Of a stretch of DNA of 64,000 bases, positions 1 to 9,172 are shown in pieces (the stretch's first letter is position 1; each line of letters starts with the position of its first letter). The notes under the pieces were generated by a model. The model did no database searches and was not told where the DNA came from. It saw nothing but the letters and a program-made list of their open reading frames with translations. A program made the position numbers and the translations under genes. The stretch comes from Tropicibacter sp. Alg240-R139. GTDB taxonomy: Bacteria; Pseudomonadota; Alphaproteobacteria; Rhodobacterales; Rhodobacteraceae. The DNA is taken from assembly GCF_900537075.1 (NCBI RefSeq), contig NZ_UNRA01000005.1, positions 62,001-126,000 of the forward strand. The letters are read 5' to 3'.

Positions 1-100
1 GGCAAGCTCATATTGGCATCATAATGCATAATACGGCACCTCAACACATAAATCTGCGGGCAAATCTCCGGAATCCCACTCATCTCGCAGCGCAATTTAC

Positions 101-112
101 GCAATATATTGC
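101..112. promoter_or_regulatory. Palindromic operator candidate GCAATATATTGC
   Basis: A perfect 12-bp palindrome lies immediately beyond the stop codon of the DUF309 gene. The identical word occurs upstream of dctP (18201-18212), with a one-mismatch copy beside it. The shared exact palindrome suggests binding by one dimeric regulator, possibly MarR-type. The gene it would control lies left of the window. The role is inferred from recurrence only. Confidence 0.4.
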
Positions 113-535
113 CTATTTCGTCGAAATTCTACTCTCCACGTCGCTCAATCGGTTCTGAACCGACTCGACCCGGATTCCCATCACGACATTGGGCACCCCG
201 CTCAGCCCCACTCGGCAGGCATCACACAGACGACGCACAGCTTGCGGACGGTTCATCTTTTCTTTCAGCAGGGCGTTGGCCAATTGGATGACTGCCTGCA
301 CAAATCGCCGCTCTGCCGAGTTTGGCGGCAACACCTGCCAAACCGCCTCCCAAACCTCGTGCGCTTCCCAAAAAAACCCTGTTTCGAAAAAACTCCACCC
401 AGCGTCCCATGCCTCGCAGGCTGCAAGGTCAGATACAGACATTCCAGCCCGAGCGGTTTGGCAAAGCGCATCATAAGTCCCCTCGTCAGGTCGCTGGGTT
501 TGGCCGGGAATGTATGGAACAGCGGACGACGTCAC
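113..535 (-). CDS. DUF309 family protein
   Basis: A 140-residue protein with the DUF309 core: an FFWEAHEVWEAVW helix followed by RRFVQAVIQLANALLK, rich in conserved His/Glu and aromatic residues. The family is a small all-helical fold of unknown function. The start is GTG, three bases after the alpha/beta hydrolase stop. It is preferred to an internal ATG (at 442) because the N-terminal YIPGQTQRPDEG segment matches the usual start of the family. It is the last gene of the CoA-ligase operon and probably cotranscribed. No catalytic motif is visible. Confidence 0.8.
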   Translation of the reverse strand: MTSSAVPYIPGQTQRPDEGTYDALCQTARAGMSVSDLAACEAWDAGWSFFETGFFWEAHEVWEAVWQVLPPNSAERRFVQAVIQLANALLKEKMNRPQAVRRLCDACRVGLSGVPNVVMGIRVESVQNRLSDVESRISTK

Positions 536-538
536 GGC

Positions 539-1360
539 TCAGGCCATTTTGACCTGCGCCGCTTCGATCCGCTCCAACCGGGCGCAGAACTCTGCGACGG
601 CCTTCAAGGTCTCTTCGGGCGCTTCAAGGTGCGGTGAGTGTTTGCAATTCAACTTGACCCGATCGACGGGGCAATAGGCACGCGAGGTGATTTCATCCAA
701 ATGCGCCATGGTGCCATATTGGTCATCATGCCCCTGGATCGCCAGGATCGGCACCCGAATGTAATCGATTACCTCGGCCACGTTCCAATCGGCGAACTCC
801 GGATCAAGCCAAACGTTGGCCCAACCGCGAAAAACGCCTTCTGGGTCGCGGTGGTAGATCCCCATGCGTTGAGCCAGATCGGTGGTATCAAACTGATCGC
901 GGGTCCGTTCGATTTCGGTCAGCCCCTTTGGTTCAGCAAAAAAGTGCGGCGCGGCTACGATCAACCCGCGCACGCGGTGATCTTCGACACTGCCCGCATA
1001 AACCGCAGCCATCGTGGCGCCGTCGGAATGACCGAACAGGATGCACCGCTGAATGCCCGCTTGCTCCAGAATAGGTGGCAGCACCTCCAAAGGCTCTTGG
1101 GATTGATAATCCAGCCCACGCGGCAGCTGGATCGGGTCTGAATTGCCATAACCCTGCCGCGAAAAAACAAGAACGCCGAACCCGGTCTGCGCCGACAGCT
1201 TTTTAGGGAAATCACGCCACAATGCGACACAGCCCAGCCCCTCGTGCAACATCACGATTGTCGGGGCCTGATCCGGGGCGGGGCCGTGGCAAGCGTATTC
1301 CAACGCCACGCCGTTCACCTTCATCGGAAAGCTCGGGGTCGGGCTCCAGTCGAACATCAT
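539..1360 (-). CDS. alpha/beta hydrolase
   Basis: A 273-residue alpha/beta-hydrolase-fold protein. It shows an oxyanion-region HEGLG segment, the SRQGYGNSD strand-turn, the nucleophile elbow GHSDG with the serine near residue 112, a late acid in IQGHDDQYG, and a catalytic His in CKHSPHLEAPE. Length is normal for a single-domain esterase or C-C hydrolase. Its ATG directly abuts the stop of the CoA-ligase gene upstream, so the two are translationally linked. In that context it may hydrolyse an aromatic ester or thioester. The substrate cannot be read from the sequence. Confidence 0.85.
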   Translation of the reverse strand: MMFDWSPTPSFPMKVNGVALEYACHGPAPDQAPTIVMLHEGLGCVALWRDFPKKLSAQTGFGVLVFSRQGYGNSDPIQLPRGLDYQSQEPLEVLPPILEQAGIQRCILFGHSDGATMAAVYAGSVEDHRVRGLIVAAPHFFAEPKGLTEIERTRDQFDTTDLAQRMGIYHRDPEGVFRGWANVWLDPEFADWNVAEVIDYIRVPILAIQGHDDQYGTMAHLDEITSRAYCPVDRVKLNCKHSPHLEAPEETLKAVAEFCARLERIEAAQVKMA

Positions 1361-2887
1361 TCACCCTTCACGCAGTTTGAAACGTTGGATCTTCCCTGTC
1401 GCGGTCTTGGGCAGGTCATCCACAAAGTCTATCCAGCGAGGGTATTTCCATTTGCCCACCTTGTCTTTGACAAATGCCTGCAACTCTTCGGTCAGATCAT
1501 CATCTGTGCCCTGCTTCAGAACGATAAAGGCCTTGGGTTTTTCCAAATCCTGTTCGTCTCGCTTGGGCACGACAGCGGCCTCCAATACAGCGGGATGCGC
1601 GCTCAGCGCCTGCTCGACCTCGAATGGGGACACCCAGATGCCGGACACTTTGAACATGTCGTCGGTCCGCCCGCAGTACACATATCGCCCACTTTCGGTC
1701 AGCTCGTACTTGTCGCCGGTCCGGGTCCACTCCCCTTCAAACGTTGCCCGGCTTTTGTCGCGCTTGTTCCAATAGCCATCGGCGGCCGACGCGCCGCGCA
1801 CCAACAACTCGCCCAATCCACCGACCGGGACGTCATTGCCATCCCCATCCACCAGGCGAACCTCATACCCCGGCACCGGGCGCCCGGACGTGCCATAAGC
1901 CACGTCATCCGGCACGTTCGATAGAAAGATGTGCAGCATCTCGGTCGATCCAACGCCGTCCAGGATGTCTGTCCCCCACAATCGACGCCAGGCGGTGCCG
2001 ATATCTTCGGGCAGCGCTTCACCGGCCGAGATACAGCGGCGCAACATGGTGTCGGGAACATCGCTTTGCTCTAACAAGGCAACCGTGGCGGCATAAAGCG
2101 TGGGTACCCCGCAGAACACGGTGGGTTTTTCATCGCGCAGAATCTGCACAGTCATCTCTGGCGTGGGACGCCCGTTGAACAGAATGGTTTCGGCGCCCAC
2201 GGACATCGGAAACGTCATGGCATTGCCCAGGCCATAGGCAAAGAACAGCTTTGCCGCGGAATAGACCACATCGTCGGGTTCGATCTGCAACACCTGCGCG
2301 CCATAGGTGTCGGCGGTGGCCTTGAGGCTGCTATGCACATGACGCACGCCCTTAGGCTGTCCGGTCGAGCCCGAAGAATAGAGCCAGAACGCAACATCAT
2401 CCCCTGATGCCTCGACAGTGCTGGATGGGGCACAGTCGCCCACAAAATCCGCATAGCTGCTGGTGCCATCCGGCGCGTCACCGATGACCACGACGCAGTT
2501 CAGGTGGTCCGACGCCCTGGCAACGGGTTCCACCACCGCCCACAGCTCTTGACTGACAAACAAAACGGTCGCGCGGCTGTCGTTCAGGATCGCCTCGTAA
2601 ACGGGTGCGGCCAACAATGTGTTAAGCGGCACCGGAACGACGCCGGCCTTCATGCAACCCCAAAAAATCTGAGGAAACTCGATCTGATCCAGCACCAGCA
2701 TGACCGCCCGCGCCTCGCGCGCAATGCCGGCGCGGGTCAACGCGGTCGCCACAACACCGACGCCTTCGGCCAAGGCACCATAGGTCAGGGACCGTTTTTC
2801 CCCGGTCACCTCGCGAAAGGCCGGCCTGTCACCGCGCCCTTCATTGACATGACGATCCACAAAATACTGTGCTGCGTTTCCGCTCAT
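1361..2887 (-). CDS. benzoate-CoA ligase family protein
   Basis: A 508-residue adenylate-forming enzyme of the benzoate/4-hydroxybenzoate-CoA ligase family. It would make an aryl-CoA thioester from aromatic acid, ATP and CoA. Visible motifs are the P-loop-like SSGSTGQPKGV, GVGSTEMLHIFLSN, the RTGDKYE hinge region, and the C-terminal lysine motif TGKIQRFKLREG. The start at 2887 is chosen because a strong GGGGAGGGG ribosome site precedes it; a longer frame exists but has no such site. It heads an operon with a hydrolase and a DUF309 protein. The benzoyl-CoA (box) pathway genes that usually accompany it would lie outside the window. Benzoate specificity is inferred. Confidence 0.85.
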   Translation of the reverse strand: MSGNAAQYFVDRHVNEGRGDRPAFREVTGEKRSLTYGALAEGVGVVATALTRAGIAREARAVMLVLDQIEFPQIFWGCMKAGVVPVPLNTLLAAPVYEAILNDSRATVLFVSQELWAVVEPVARASDHLNCVVVIGDAPDGTSSYADFVGDCAPSSTVEASGDDVAFWLYSSGSTGQPKGVRHVHSSLKATADTYGAQVLQIEPDDVVYSAAKLFFAYGLGNAMTFPMSVGAETILFNGRPTPEMTVQILRDEKPTVFCGVPTLYAATVALLEQSDVPDTMLRRCISAGEALPEDIGTAWRRLWGTDILDGVGSTEMLHIFLSNVPDDVAYGTSGRPVPGYEVRLVDGDGNDVPVGGLGELLVRGASAADGYWNKRDKSRATFEGEWTRTGDKYELTESGRYVYCGRTDDMFKVSGIWVSPFEVEQALSAHPAVLEAAVVPKRDEQDLEKPKAFIVLKQGTDDDLTEELQAFVKDKVGKWKYPRWIDFVDDLPKTATGKIQRFKLREG

Positions 2888-3191
2888 CCACCCCTCCCCG
2901 ACGTGATTGGCAGGCGCAACGCGCGAGCGGCTCCTCCGATCCAACTTGCGCGTCTCTCCCCTGCTGCGTCATAATGCACTTGGGAACAGTATATGCAAGA
3001 TAATGCTCATCACGAAAGTGAGAATTTGCACTTTATCGCATAATTTGCTGCGGCAGGTTCAGATTGGGCAGCTCTGGGTCAAGGGAGAATCGCCAAAATC
3101 TAGACATGTGCGCGGTCTGTGACCACGCGCAGTTCAGGGCAGCCCCCTGTCGACAAAAGCCAATTGAACGGTTGCGGAGACGGGTGTCGAC
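2888..3191. promoter_or_regulatory. CoA-ligase promoter region with TGCA/ATAATGCA boxes
   Basis: A 304-bp non-coding gap between the CoA-ligase start and the urtE stop. It contains spaced TGCA words at 2975, 2994 and 3027, with TCATAATGCA at 2969-2978 and the related CGCATAAT near 3038. TCATAATGCA also occurs at the left edge (19-28). BzdR/BoxR-type regulators of benzoyl-CoA pathways are known to use TGCA repeats, so this is a plausible operator array. The link is inference. Confidence 0.4.
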
Positions 3192-3887
3192 TCAGACCGA
3201 CACCAGCCCTAACAGATCATCACGCGGGAATTCGTCCTTTGCCCCTTGGCGCACCACCTCGCCCCGGCGCAGCGCCACGAACCGATCCCCCAGCCCGTAG
3301 GCAAAGTCGAAATATTGCTCGACCAACACGATAGCCATTTGACCCTGTTCGCGCAGATGGCGGATGACCTCTCCGATCTGGGCGATGATGTTGGGCTGAA
3401 TGCCTTCGGTTGGTTCATCCAACAGCAACAACTTAGGTTGGGTGATCAAAGCACGCGCAATCGCCAATTGCTGCTGTTGCCCGCCCGACAGGTCCCCTCC
3501 ACGCCGATGCACCATTTTCTTGAGCACCGGGAACAGATCATAAATCTCATCCGGCACCACATGCGCTTCGGCGGGCAGGCAAGCAAATCCCGTTTCCAGG
3601 TTCTCGCGCACCGTCAGCAGCGGAAAAATCTCACGCCCCTGCGGGACATAGGCGACGCCTTTTCTGGCCAGCAGATGCGCAGGCATTCCCCCGATCTGAT
3701 CCCCATCCAGAGCGACCGTGCCGCCCGACCGGGGATGCGTACCCGAGATCGCCTTGAGCAGGCTGGTCTTGCCTACGCCGTTCGTGCCCATCACGCAGGT
3801 GACCTCTCCGACAGCGGCCTGCATAGAGATCCCGTTCAGGATTTGTGAATGCCCATAGTGAAGCGTCAGGTTGTCCAGTTTCAGCAT
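3192..3887 (-). CDS. urtE: urea ABC transporter ATP-binding subunit UrtE
   Basis: A 231-residue ABC ATPase of the branched-chain amino acid/urea (LivF-like) class. It shows Walker A GTNGVGKTSLLKA, signature LSGGQQQQLAIARAL, Walker B LLLLDEPTEGIQP and a switch His in VLVEQYFDF. It acts at the cytoplasmic face with UrtD to drive urea import. It is the last gene of urtABCDE, three bases after urtD. Assignment as UrtE rather than LivF rests on the complete urt operon and the adjacent urease genes. Confidence 0.93.
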   Translation of the reverse strand: MLKLDNLTLHYGHSQILNGISMQAAVGEVTCVMGTNGVGKTSLLKAISGTHPRSGGTVALDGDQIGGMPAHLLARKGVAYVPQGREIFPLLTVRENLETGFACLPAEAHVVPDEIYDLFPVLKKMVHRRGGDLSGGQQQQLAIARALITQPKLLLLDEPTEGIQPNIIAQIGEVIRHLREQGQMAIVLVEQYFDFAYGLGDRFVALRRGEVVRQGAKDEFPRDDLLGLVSV

Positions 3888-3890
3888 ATT

Positions 3891-4631
3891 CTATCGCCCC
3901 AGATACACGTCGATGACGTCTTGGTTTGCGGTCACGTGGTCCAGGCTGCCCTCGGCCAGAACCGCCCCCTCGTGCAGCACGGTAACCTTGCAGTTCAGGC
4001 GGCGCACAAATTCCATGTCGTGTTCGACCACCACAACCGCCCGTGTTTGGGCCGCACGGACCAGGATGTCGGTGGTGTGCTCGCGTTCTGTCGGCGTCAT
4101 GCCAGCCGCCGGTTCATCCACCAACAGCAGGCGAGGCTCCTGCGCCAGCAGCATCCCGATCTCCAGCCACTGCTTTTGCCCATGGCTCAGTTCACCGGAC
4201 TTGCGCGACAGCGCCTCAACCAAGCCAATCTCAGCCGCCAACTCCTCAACCCGAGCCAGATCCGAAGCGACAGGCCGATACCCAAGAACAGACAGCCAGC
4301 TGCGCGGTTTCTTCAGCGCCATCAGCAGGTTTTCCTGCACTGTCTGATCTTCGAACACGGTGGGTTTCTGGAACTTGCGCCCGATGCCAGCCTGCGCAAT
4401 GCGTGCCTCGCTCATCTTGAGCAGGGATTGCGATTTGTCGCCCCACAGAACACGGCCTTCATCTGGTCGGGTCTTGCCGGTCACAATATCCATGAACGTT
4501 GTCTTGCCTGCCCCGTTGGGTCCGATCACAGCGCGCAGCTCAGCCTCGCCAATGCGAAATGACAGGTTGTTGATCGCCCGGAACCCGTCAAACGTGACTG
4601 AGACACCAGAAACTTCAAGTAGTGTGCTCAT
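3891..4631 (-). CDS. urtD: urea ABC transporter ATP-binding subunit UrtD
   Basis: A 246-residue LivG-type ABC ATPase. Walker A is GPNGAGKTTFMD near residues 37-48, the signature segment is LSHGQKQWLEIGMLL, and Walker B is LLLVDEPAAGMTP. The family partner is UrtE. Its start overlaps the urtC stop by four bases, so translation is coupled. The LSHGQ variant of the ABC signature is usual for UrtD. Confidence 0.93.
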   Translation of the reverse strand: MSTLLEVSGVSVTFDGFRAINNLSFRIGEAELRAVIGPNGAGKTTFMDIVTGKTRPDEGRVLWGDKSQSLLKMSEARIAQAGIGRKFQKPTVFEDQTVQENLLMALKKPRSWLSVLGYRPVASDLARVEELAAEIGLVEALSRKSGELSHGQKQWLEIGMLLAQEPRLLLVDEPAAGMTPTEREHTTDILVRAAQTRAVVVVEHDMEFVRRLNCKVTVLHEGAVLAEGSLDHVTANQDVIDVYLGR

Positions 4632-5857
4632 CGGCCCGCCTCCTGTTCGCGCAAGGCGCCGTCATCGGGCCCCAGATCCGCACCGTGGCGATCCGGGCTG
4701 CGTCGCGCGGTGATCAGATCAAACAGCCCGCCGATGCCCTTAGGCGCAAAGAGCGTGACAAGAACAAAGGACACTCCCAGCAGCACCAACCACCAATCAA
4801 CCCATTTGATCGTATAGAATCCCAACGGGATATCAGGCGCCTGCCCGCCGGTGAACCAAGTCGACAACAACGACACAAACGCCGCGCCAATCACCGCGCC
4901 ATACAAACGCCCCCGTCCCCCAATCGCGACCCAGACCGCCAGATAGATCGAGGCGATCGGCGCGACCTCGGCCGGATTGATAATCCCCGCCTGTGGGTAA
5001 TAAAGCGCCCCTGCGATGGCCGCGATACAGGCGGTCAGGGTAAAGACCGCCAGTTTGTATGATTCGACCGAATAGCCCAGGAACCGCACACGCGCCTCGT
5101 TGTCACGAATGCCCCGAATGACCGAGCCGAACTTGCCCCACACCAGCCACGCCGCCAGCACATAGCCCGCGCCAAGTGCCGCAGCGGATGCCCAAAGGAA
5201 CCACAGAGACACCTGATCCTGCGAGGCAGTTACGCCGGGCAGGTTCTGCAGCCCCGACAAGCCGTTGTTGCCGCGCAAGCCGCTGTCGTTCTGAAACAGA
5301 TAGAGCGCCAGCGCCAATGTCATCGCCTGCGTCAGGATCGACAGATAAACGCCCGTCACGCGCGAGCGAAACGCCAACCAGCCAAAGACCAACGCCAGCA
5401 GTCCCGGCACCAACACCACCAACGCCAGTTGCAACACCAGACTATCGGCAAAGACCCAGATCAGCGGGAATTCGGACGCGCCAACAACCCCGAAAATCTG
5501 GTTGCCGATGGCATCCGTCACCTCGGCGGCCGTGGGTGGAATATCGGATTGCGACAACGACTCGACCACAATCAACCGCGTCCGCTCGTACATCAGCCAC
5601 ATGCCGATCATGTAGCCGCCCAAGCCAAAGAACGCGAAATGACCGAGTGACAGAATGCCCACAAACCCCCAGATCAGATCCATCGCCACCGCAATCAGGC
5701 ACAGACACAGGGTCTTGCCCAAGGTCTTGACGAAACTCGTGGAAACAACCCCGATACCGAACCCTTCGGACAGGATGGTCACGACCAGAGTGAACACGGC
5801 CAAGCAGGCCAGAAAGATCAAAACAGACGGGTTTTTGGCAACAAAAGAACGGTTCAC
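4628..5857 (-). CDS. urtC: urea ABC transporter permease UrtC
   Basis: A 409-residue LivM-type membrane permease with about ten hydrophobic segments. Family motifs include WGFVGILSLGHFAFFGLGGY near the first third and FRSRVTGVYLSILTQA in the middle. It pairs with UrtB to form the urea channel in the inner membrane. It begins three bases after urtB. The long C-terminal hydrophilic tail (last ~40 residues) is normal for UrtC. Confidence 0.92.
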   Translation of the reverse strand: MNRSFVAKNPSVLIFLACLAVFTLVVTILSEGFGIGVVSTSFVKTLGKTLCLCLIAVAMDLIWGFVGILSLGHFAFFGLGGYMIGMWLMYERTRLIVVESLSQSDIPPTAAEVTDAIGNQIFGVVGASEFPLIWVFADSLVLQLALVVLVPGLLALVFGWLAFRSRVTGVYLSILTQAMTLALALYLFQNDSGLRGNNGLSGLQNLPGVTASQDQVSLWFLWASAAALGAGYVLAAWLVWGKFGSVIRGIRDNEARVRFLGYSVESYKLAVFTLTACIAAIAGALYYPQAGIINPAEVAPIASIYLAVWVAIGGRGRLYGAVIGAAFVSLLSTWFTGGQAPDIPLGFYTIKWVDWWLVLLGVSFVLVTLFAPKGIGGLFDLITARRSPDRHGADLGPDDGALREQEAGR

Positions 5858-5860
5858 GGC

Positions 5861-7828
5861 TCAATCCCCCGCGGCCCGACCTTTGAGGGCGATGATCCCC
5901 CGCGGTCGGAATTGAATAAAGATGATGATGAAGACGATCATATAGGTCTGCGCCGCCAGCGTGTTCGACGGGTTCATCCACTCGATCCCCTTTTGCAGGA
6001 AGCCGATCATCGCAGCCCCCGCCAGCGTGCCCCAGATGTTGCCGACGCCGCCCACAACCACTGTCATAAAGCTTTGGACGATGTAATCGCTGCCCAGTTC
6101 GGACGTGACCTTGGCAAACAGACCAATCGCCACCCCCGCAATCCCGGCAATGCCCGAACCCAGGCCGAACGTCAGCATGTTCACCTTGTCCGGGTTGATC
6201 CCCATCGACGCCGCCATCTTTGGGTTCTGCGTCACCGCGCGGGTTTCCAACCCCAACCGCGTGCGTTTCATGATGTACAGAAACAGCGTCAGAAAGATCA
6301 GCGCCAGCACAAAGATCGCAATGCGGATATAGCTGATCGACACAACGTCGTTTAGAACCCAAGCACCATCCAACCACCCCGGCGCCGTCAGCGGACGCGC
6401 CTGCGTGCCAAAGATGTTCTTGGCCAATTGCTGCAACGCAATCGAAATGCCAAAGGTCGCCAGCAACGTCTCTAGCGGACGCGCATATAGCCAGCGGATC
6501 ACCAGCCGCTCCATCGCGACACCAGCGGCGAAGGTCACGGCGAAAGCCAGAGGGATCGCCACGATGATCGACACGGTGTGATCGGGAATGACCTGTTGCA
6601 CGACGTAACCTGTGTAGGCGCCCATCATGATGAATTCGCCATGGGCCATGTTGATGACCCCCATCACCCCAAACGTGATCGCCAACCCAATGGCAGCCAG
6701 AAAATAGATCGACGCCAGCGACAGTGCATCCAGCGTCAGGTCAAGCGTTTGGTTCAGCCCGACCTTGAGCGAAATCTCGTCCAGCGCCTGTGACGCCGCT
6801 TTTGTCACGGTCGGCGAAGGATCAGCGTAGAGGTCAAAGAATACATGAGCCGCAAGGATATCGTCGATCTGCTGATCTCTGATCCGCGCAAGCACAAGAC
6901 CCGAGGCCGCCAGAGCGTCATAAGCCACCAGCCGCGCGTCCGGGTCGCTCAGTTGAGCCACAGGAACGCCACCAACGCGACCGCCGCTGATGTTATCGTT
7001 CAGAGCGTTCCGTATTTCGCCCGCTGTCGGTGGCGCCAAGGCCAGCCCCACGGCAACCAGCAGAGCATAGGAGTCTTGCCGCGAAAACCCATCCTGTCCC
7101 GGACTCAGTTGGGCTGCGATGTTCGCCCCCTCGGGCAATTCCTTGGCCGCGTTGCGCGTGGTCACGACCAGCGGATTAAGCGCAGCTCGCACATCCACGC
7201 CCAGATCGCCAGACATAGCGCCAATCGCTGCCAACCGCGCCGCCTCATCAGCGTCAAACCGGATGGTCAACAAGCGTTCCAAGCGCTCTTTCGTTGCTTT
7301 CAGTTCAGCATCAGGCTCCCCCGCAATCGACGCGCGCAGCGGTTCCAGATGCGCCGCATCCGGGTCGCGCGCGATCGAGGTCAGCGCATCGTGCCGCTTG
7401 CCAGCGTCCGCGGCATTCAACTGAAACCGCACCAAGGCCGTCGCAATCAACGCCCGCACGCCACTGTTGGGCTTCAACTGCTTCAACTCGGATTTCGGAA
7501 ACACCCCAACGGCCCCACCGCTGTCAAAGTCAAACAGACGATAGGTCTTGCCTTCGACCTTTTCCCCCCGAAAAAACAGCCCATCTGATTTGCGCAGCCA
7601 CATGTCCTTGGCCACCCAGGCCTCCAGCACGTCCTTCGCCTGCACCACACCACTGGCCGCAATGGCATCAATCGCAGGGCCGATGGTCTTGCGCGAGCTT
7701 TTGGTGATTGTGTCCTTGTGCGCCTGCAACACAGGCTGAATGCCGTCAGCTTGTGCAGCGGCCATGCCTGCCGCCAGCACCTGCGCCAACAGTAAGCCAA
7801 TCGCTAATGCGAATAGTCGTTTCATCAA
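5861..7828 (-). CDS. urtB: urea ABC transporter permease UrtB
   Basis: A 655-residue permease with two parts. The N-terminal ~350 residues hold a signal peptide (ends around AAGMAAAQA) and a soluble, presumably periplasmic helical region. The C-terminal ~290 residues form a LivH-type membrane domain with GLAITFGVMGVINMAHGEFI and TRLGLETRAVTQNPKMA. The long N-terminal extension is common in proteobacterial UrtB and absent from shorter forms. It follows urtA after a hairpin that probably lowers expression relative to the binding protein. Confidence 0.92.
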   Translation of the reverse strand: MMKRLFALAIGLLLAQVLAAGMAAAQADGIQPVLQAHKDTITKSSRKTIGPAIDAIAASGVVQAKDVLEAWVAKDMWLRKSDGLFFRGEKVEGKTYRLFDFDSGGAVGVFPKSELKQLKPNSGVRALIATALVRFQLNAADAGKRHDALTSIARDPDAAHLEPLRASIAGEPDAELKATKERLERLLTIRFDADEAARLAAIGAMSGDLGVDVRAALNPLVVTTRNAAKELPEGANIAAQLSPGQDGFSRQDSYALLVAVGLALAPPTAGEIRNALNDNISGGRVGGVPVAQLSDPDARLVAYDALAASGLVLARIRDQQIDDILAAHVFFDLYADPSPTVTKAASQALDEISLKVGLNQTLDLTLDALSLASIYFLAAIGLAITFGVMGVINMAHGEFIMMGAYTGYVVQQVIPDHTVSIIVAIPLAFAVTFAAGVAMERLVIRWLYARPLETLLATFGISIALQQLAKNIFGTQARPLTAPGWLDGAWVLNDVVSISYIRIAIFVLALIFLTLFLYIMKRTRLGLETRAVTQNPKMAASMGINPDKVNMLTFGLGSGIAGIAGVAIGLFAKVTSELGSDYIVQSFMTVVVGGVGNIWGTLAGAAMIGFLQKGIEWMNPSNTLAAQTYMIVFIIIFIQFRPRGIIALKGRAAGD

Positions 7829-7847
7829 AATCTTCCGGGGTTTGAGG

Positions 7848-7880
7848 GTGAAGAGAGGCGGAGGAGTAGCCTCTCTTCAC
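7848..7880 (-). terminator. urtA-urtB intercistronic hairpin
   Basis: GTGAAGAGAGGC and GCCTCTCTTCAC form a perfect 12-bp stem with a 9-base loop, between the urtA stop and the urtB start. There is no T-run. It is likely an attenuator or mRNA-stabilising hairpin that keeps the binding-protein transcript abundant, as is common after solute-binding-protein genes. Confidence 0.65.
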
Positions 7881-7891
7881 TTGTTCAGAGC

Positions 7892-9172
7892 TTAGTAATT
7901 GGACAGCGTCTGAACACAGCTGCTGGTCTCGGTGTTGTACATACCGCATCCCAGTTCTTTCCAGTCAGACACCAGCACAGCCGATTCCGGCAGATAGTCG
8001 GTCCAGGCATCGCCTGGCACCTCTGCGGTCTGGCTGATGATGTCGAACTGGCCGTCATCCTGAATTTCGCCGATCAGAACCGGCTTGGCCAGGTGGTGAT
8101 TGGGCAGCATCACAGCAGTACCACCGGTCAAGTTCGGGAACTCTTGCCCGTACATCGCAGACCGCACTGAATCGACTTCGGTCGAACCGGCTTCGGTCGC
8201 CGCGTTCACCCACATGTTGAAACCGATGAAATGCGCCTCCATCGGATCGTTGGTCACACGCTCTTCGCCCATGGTCGCTTTCCAGGTTTCAACAAACTCG
8301 GCGTTGACCTCGGAATCGGCTGACTGAAAATAATTCCACGCTGCCAAATGACCGACCAGATTGGCGGTATCCAGACCCGACAGTTCCTCTTCGCCAACCG
8401 AGAAAGCAACAACCGGAATGTCATCCGCTGAAATGCCAGCCGCCGCCAGTTCCTTGTAGAAACCGATGTTGGCGTCGCCGTTGATGGTCGAGATCACGCC
8501 AACCTTTTTGCCATCCGCGCCCAAAGCGACGACGTCAGCCACGATCTTGGACCAATCAGAATGACCAAAGGGCGTGTAGTTCACAAAGATGTCCGAGTCC
8601 GCGATATCTTTTTGCTTTAGATAGCTTTCGAGGATGTTGTTGGTCGTGCGCGGATAGACATAGTCCGTGCCGAGCAAGGCGAATTTCTCAACCCCCAGTT
8701 CCTCCAGAAAATAGTCGGTGGCCGGAATGGCCTGTTGGTTGGGCGCGGCACCGGTGTAGAACACGTTTTTCGAGCTTTCTTCGCCCTCATACTGCACCGG
8801 ATAGAACAGCAACCCGTTCAGTTCTTCGATCACCGGCAGAACCGACTTGCGGCTGACGGATGTCCAGTTGCCAAAGATCACGTCGACCTCATGCACGCTC
8901 AGCAATTCACGCGCTTTTTCTGCGAACAGGGGCCAGTCTGATGCAGGATCAACCACAACCGCTTCAAGCTGTTTGCCTAGCAGACCGCCCTTTTCGTTCT
9001 GCTGGTCGATCAGCATCAACATGGTGTCTTTCAACGTGGTTTCCGAAATCGCCATGGTGCCCGACAGCGAATGCAGGACACCCACCTTGATGGTGTCCTC
9101 GGCAGCAAAGGCGGCGCTGGCCAGGGCGGCAAAAACGGCAGAACCGGCGAGTGTGTTCTTGAGAATGTTCAT
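7892..9172 (-). CDS. urtA: urea ABC transporter substrate-binding protein UrtA
   Basis: A 426-residue periplasmic binding protein. A signal peptide of about 23 residues ends in ASAAFA. Mature motifs are IKVGVLHSLSGTMAISE, LLFYPVQYEGEESS and LGTDYVYPRTTN, all typical of the UrtA/FmdD group. The start at 9172 is set by an AGGAGGG ribosome site; an upstream in-frame extension has none and would break the signal peptide. It is the first gene of urtABCDE and divergent from the urease operon. Confidence 0.95.
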   Translation of the reverse strand: MNILKNTLAGSAVFAALASAAFAAEDTIKVGVLHSLSGTMAISETTLKDTMLMLIDQQNEKGGLLGKQLEAVVVDPASDWPLFAEKARELLSVHEVDVIFGNWTSVSRKSVLPVIEELNGLLFYPVQYEGEESSKNVFYTGAAPNQQAIPATDYFLEELGVEKFALLGTDYVYPRTTNNILESYLKQKDIADSDIFVNYTPFGHSDWSKIVADVVALGADGKKVGVISTINGDANIGFYKELAAAGISADDIPVVAFSVGEEELSGLDTANLVGHLAAWNYFQSADSEVNAEFVETWKATMGEERVTNDPMEAHFIGFNMWVNAATEAGSTEVDSVRSAMYGQEFPNLTGGTAVMLPNHHLAKPVLIGEIQDDGQFDIISQTAEVPGDAWTDYLPESAVLVSDWKELGCGMYNTETSSCVQTLSNY

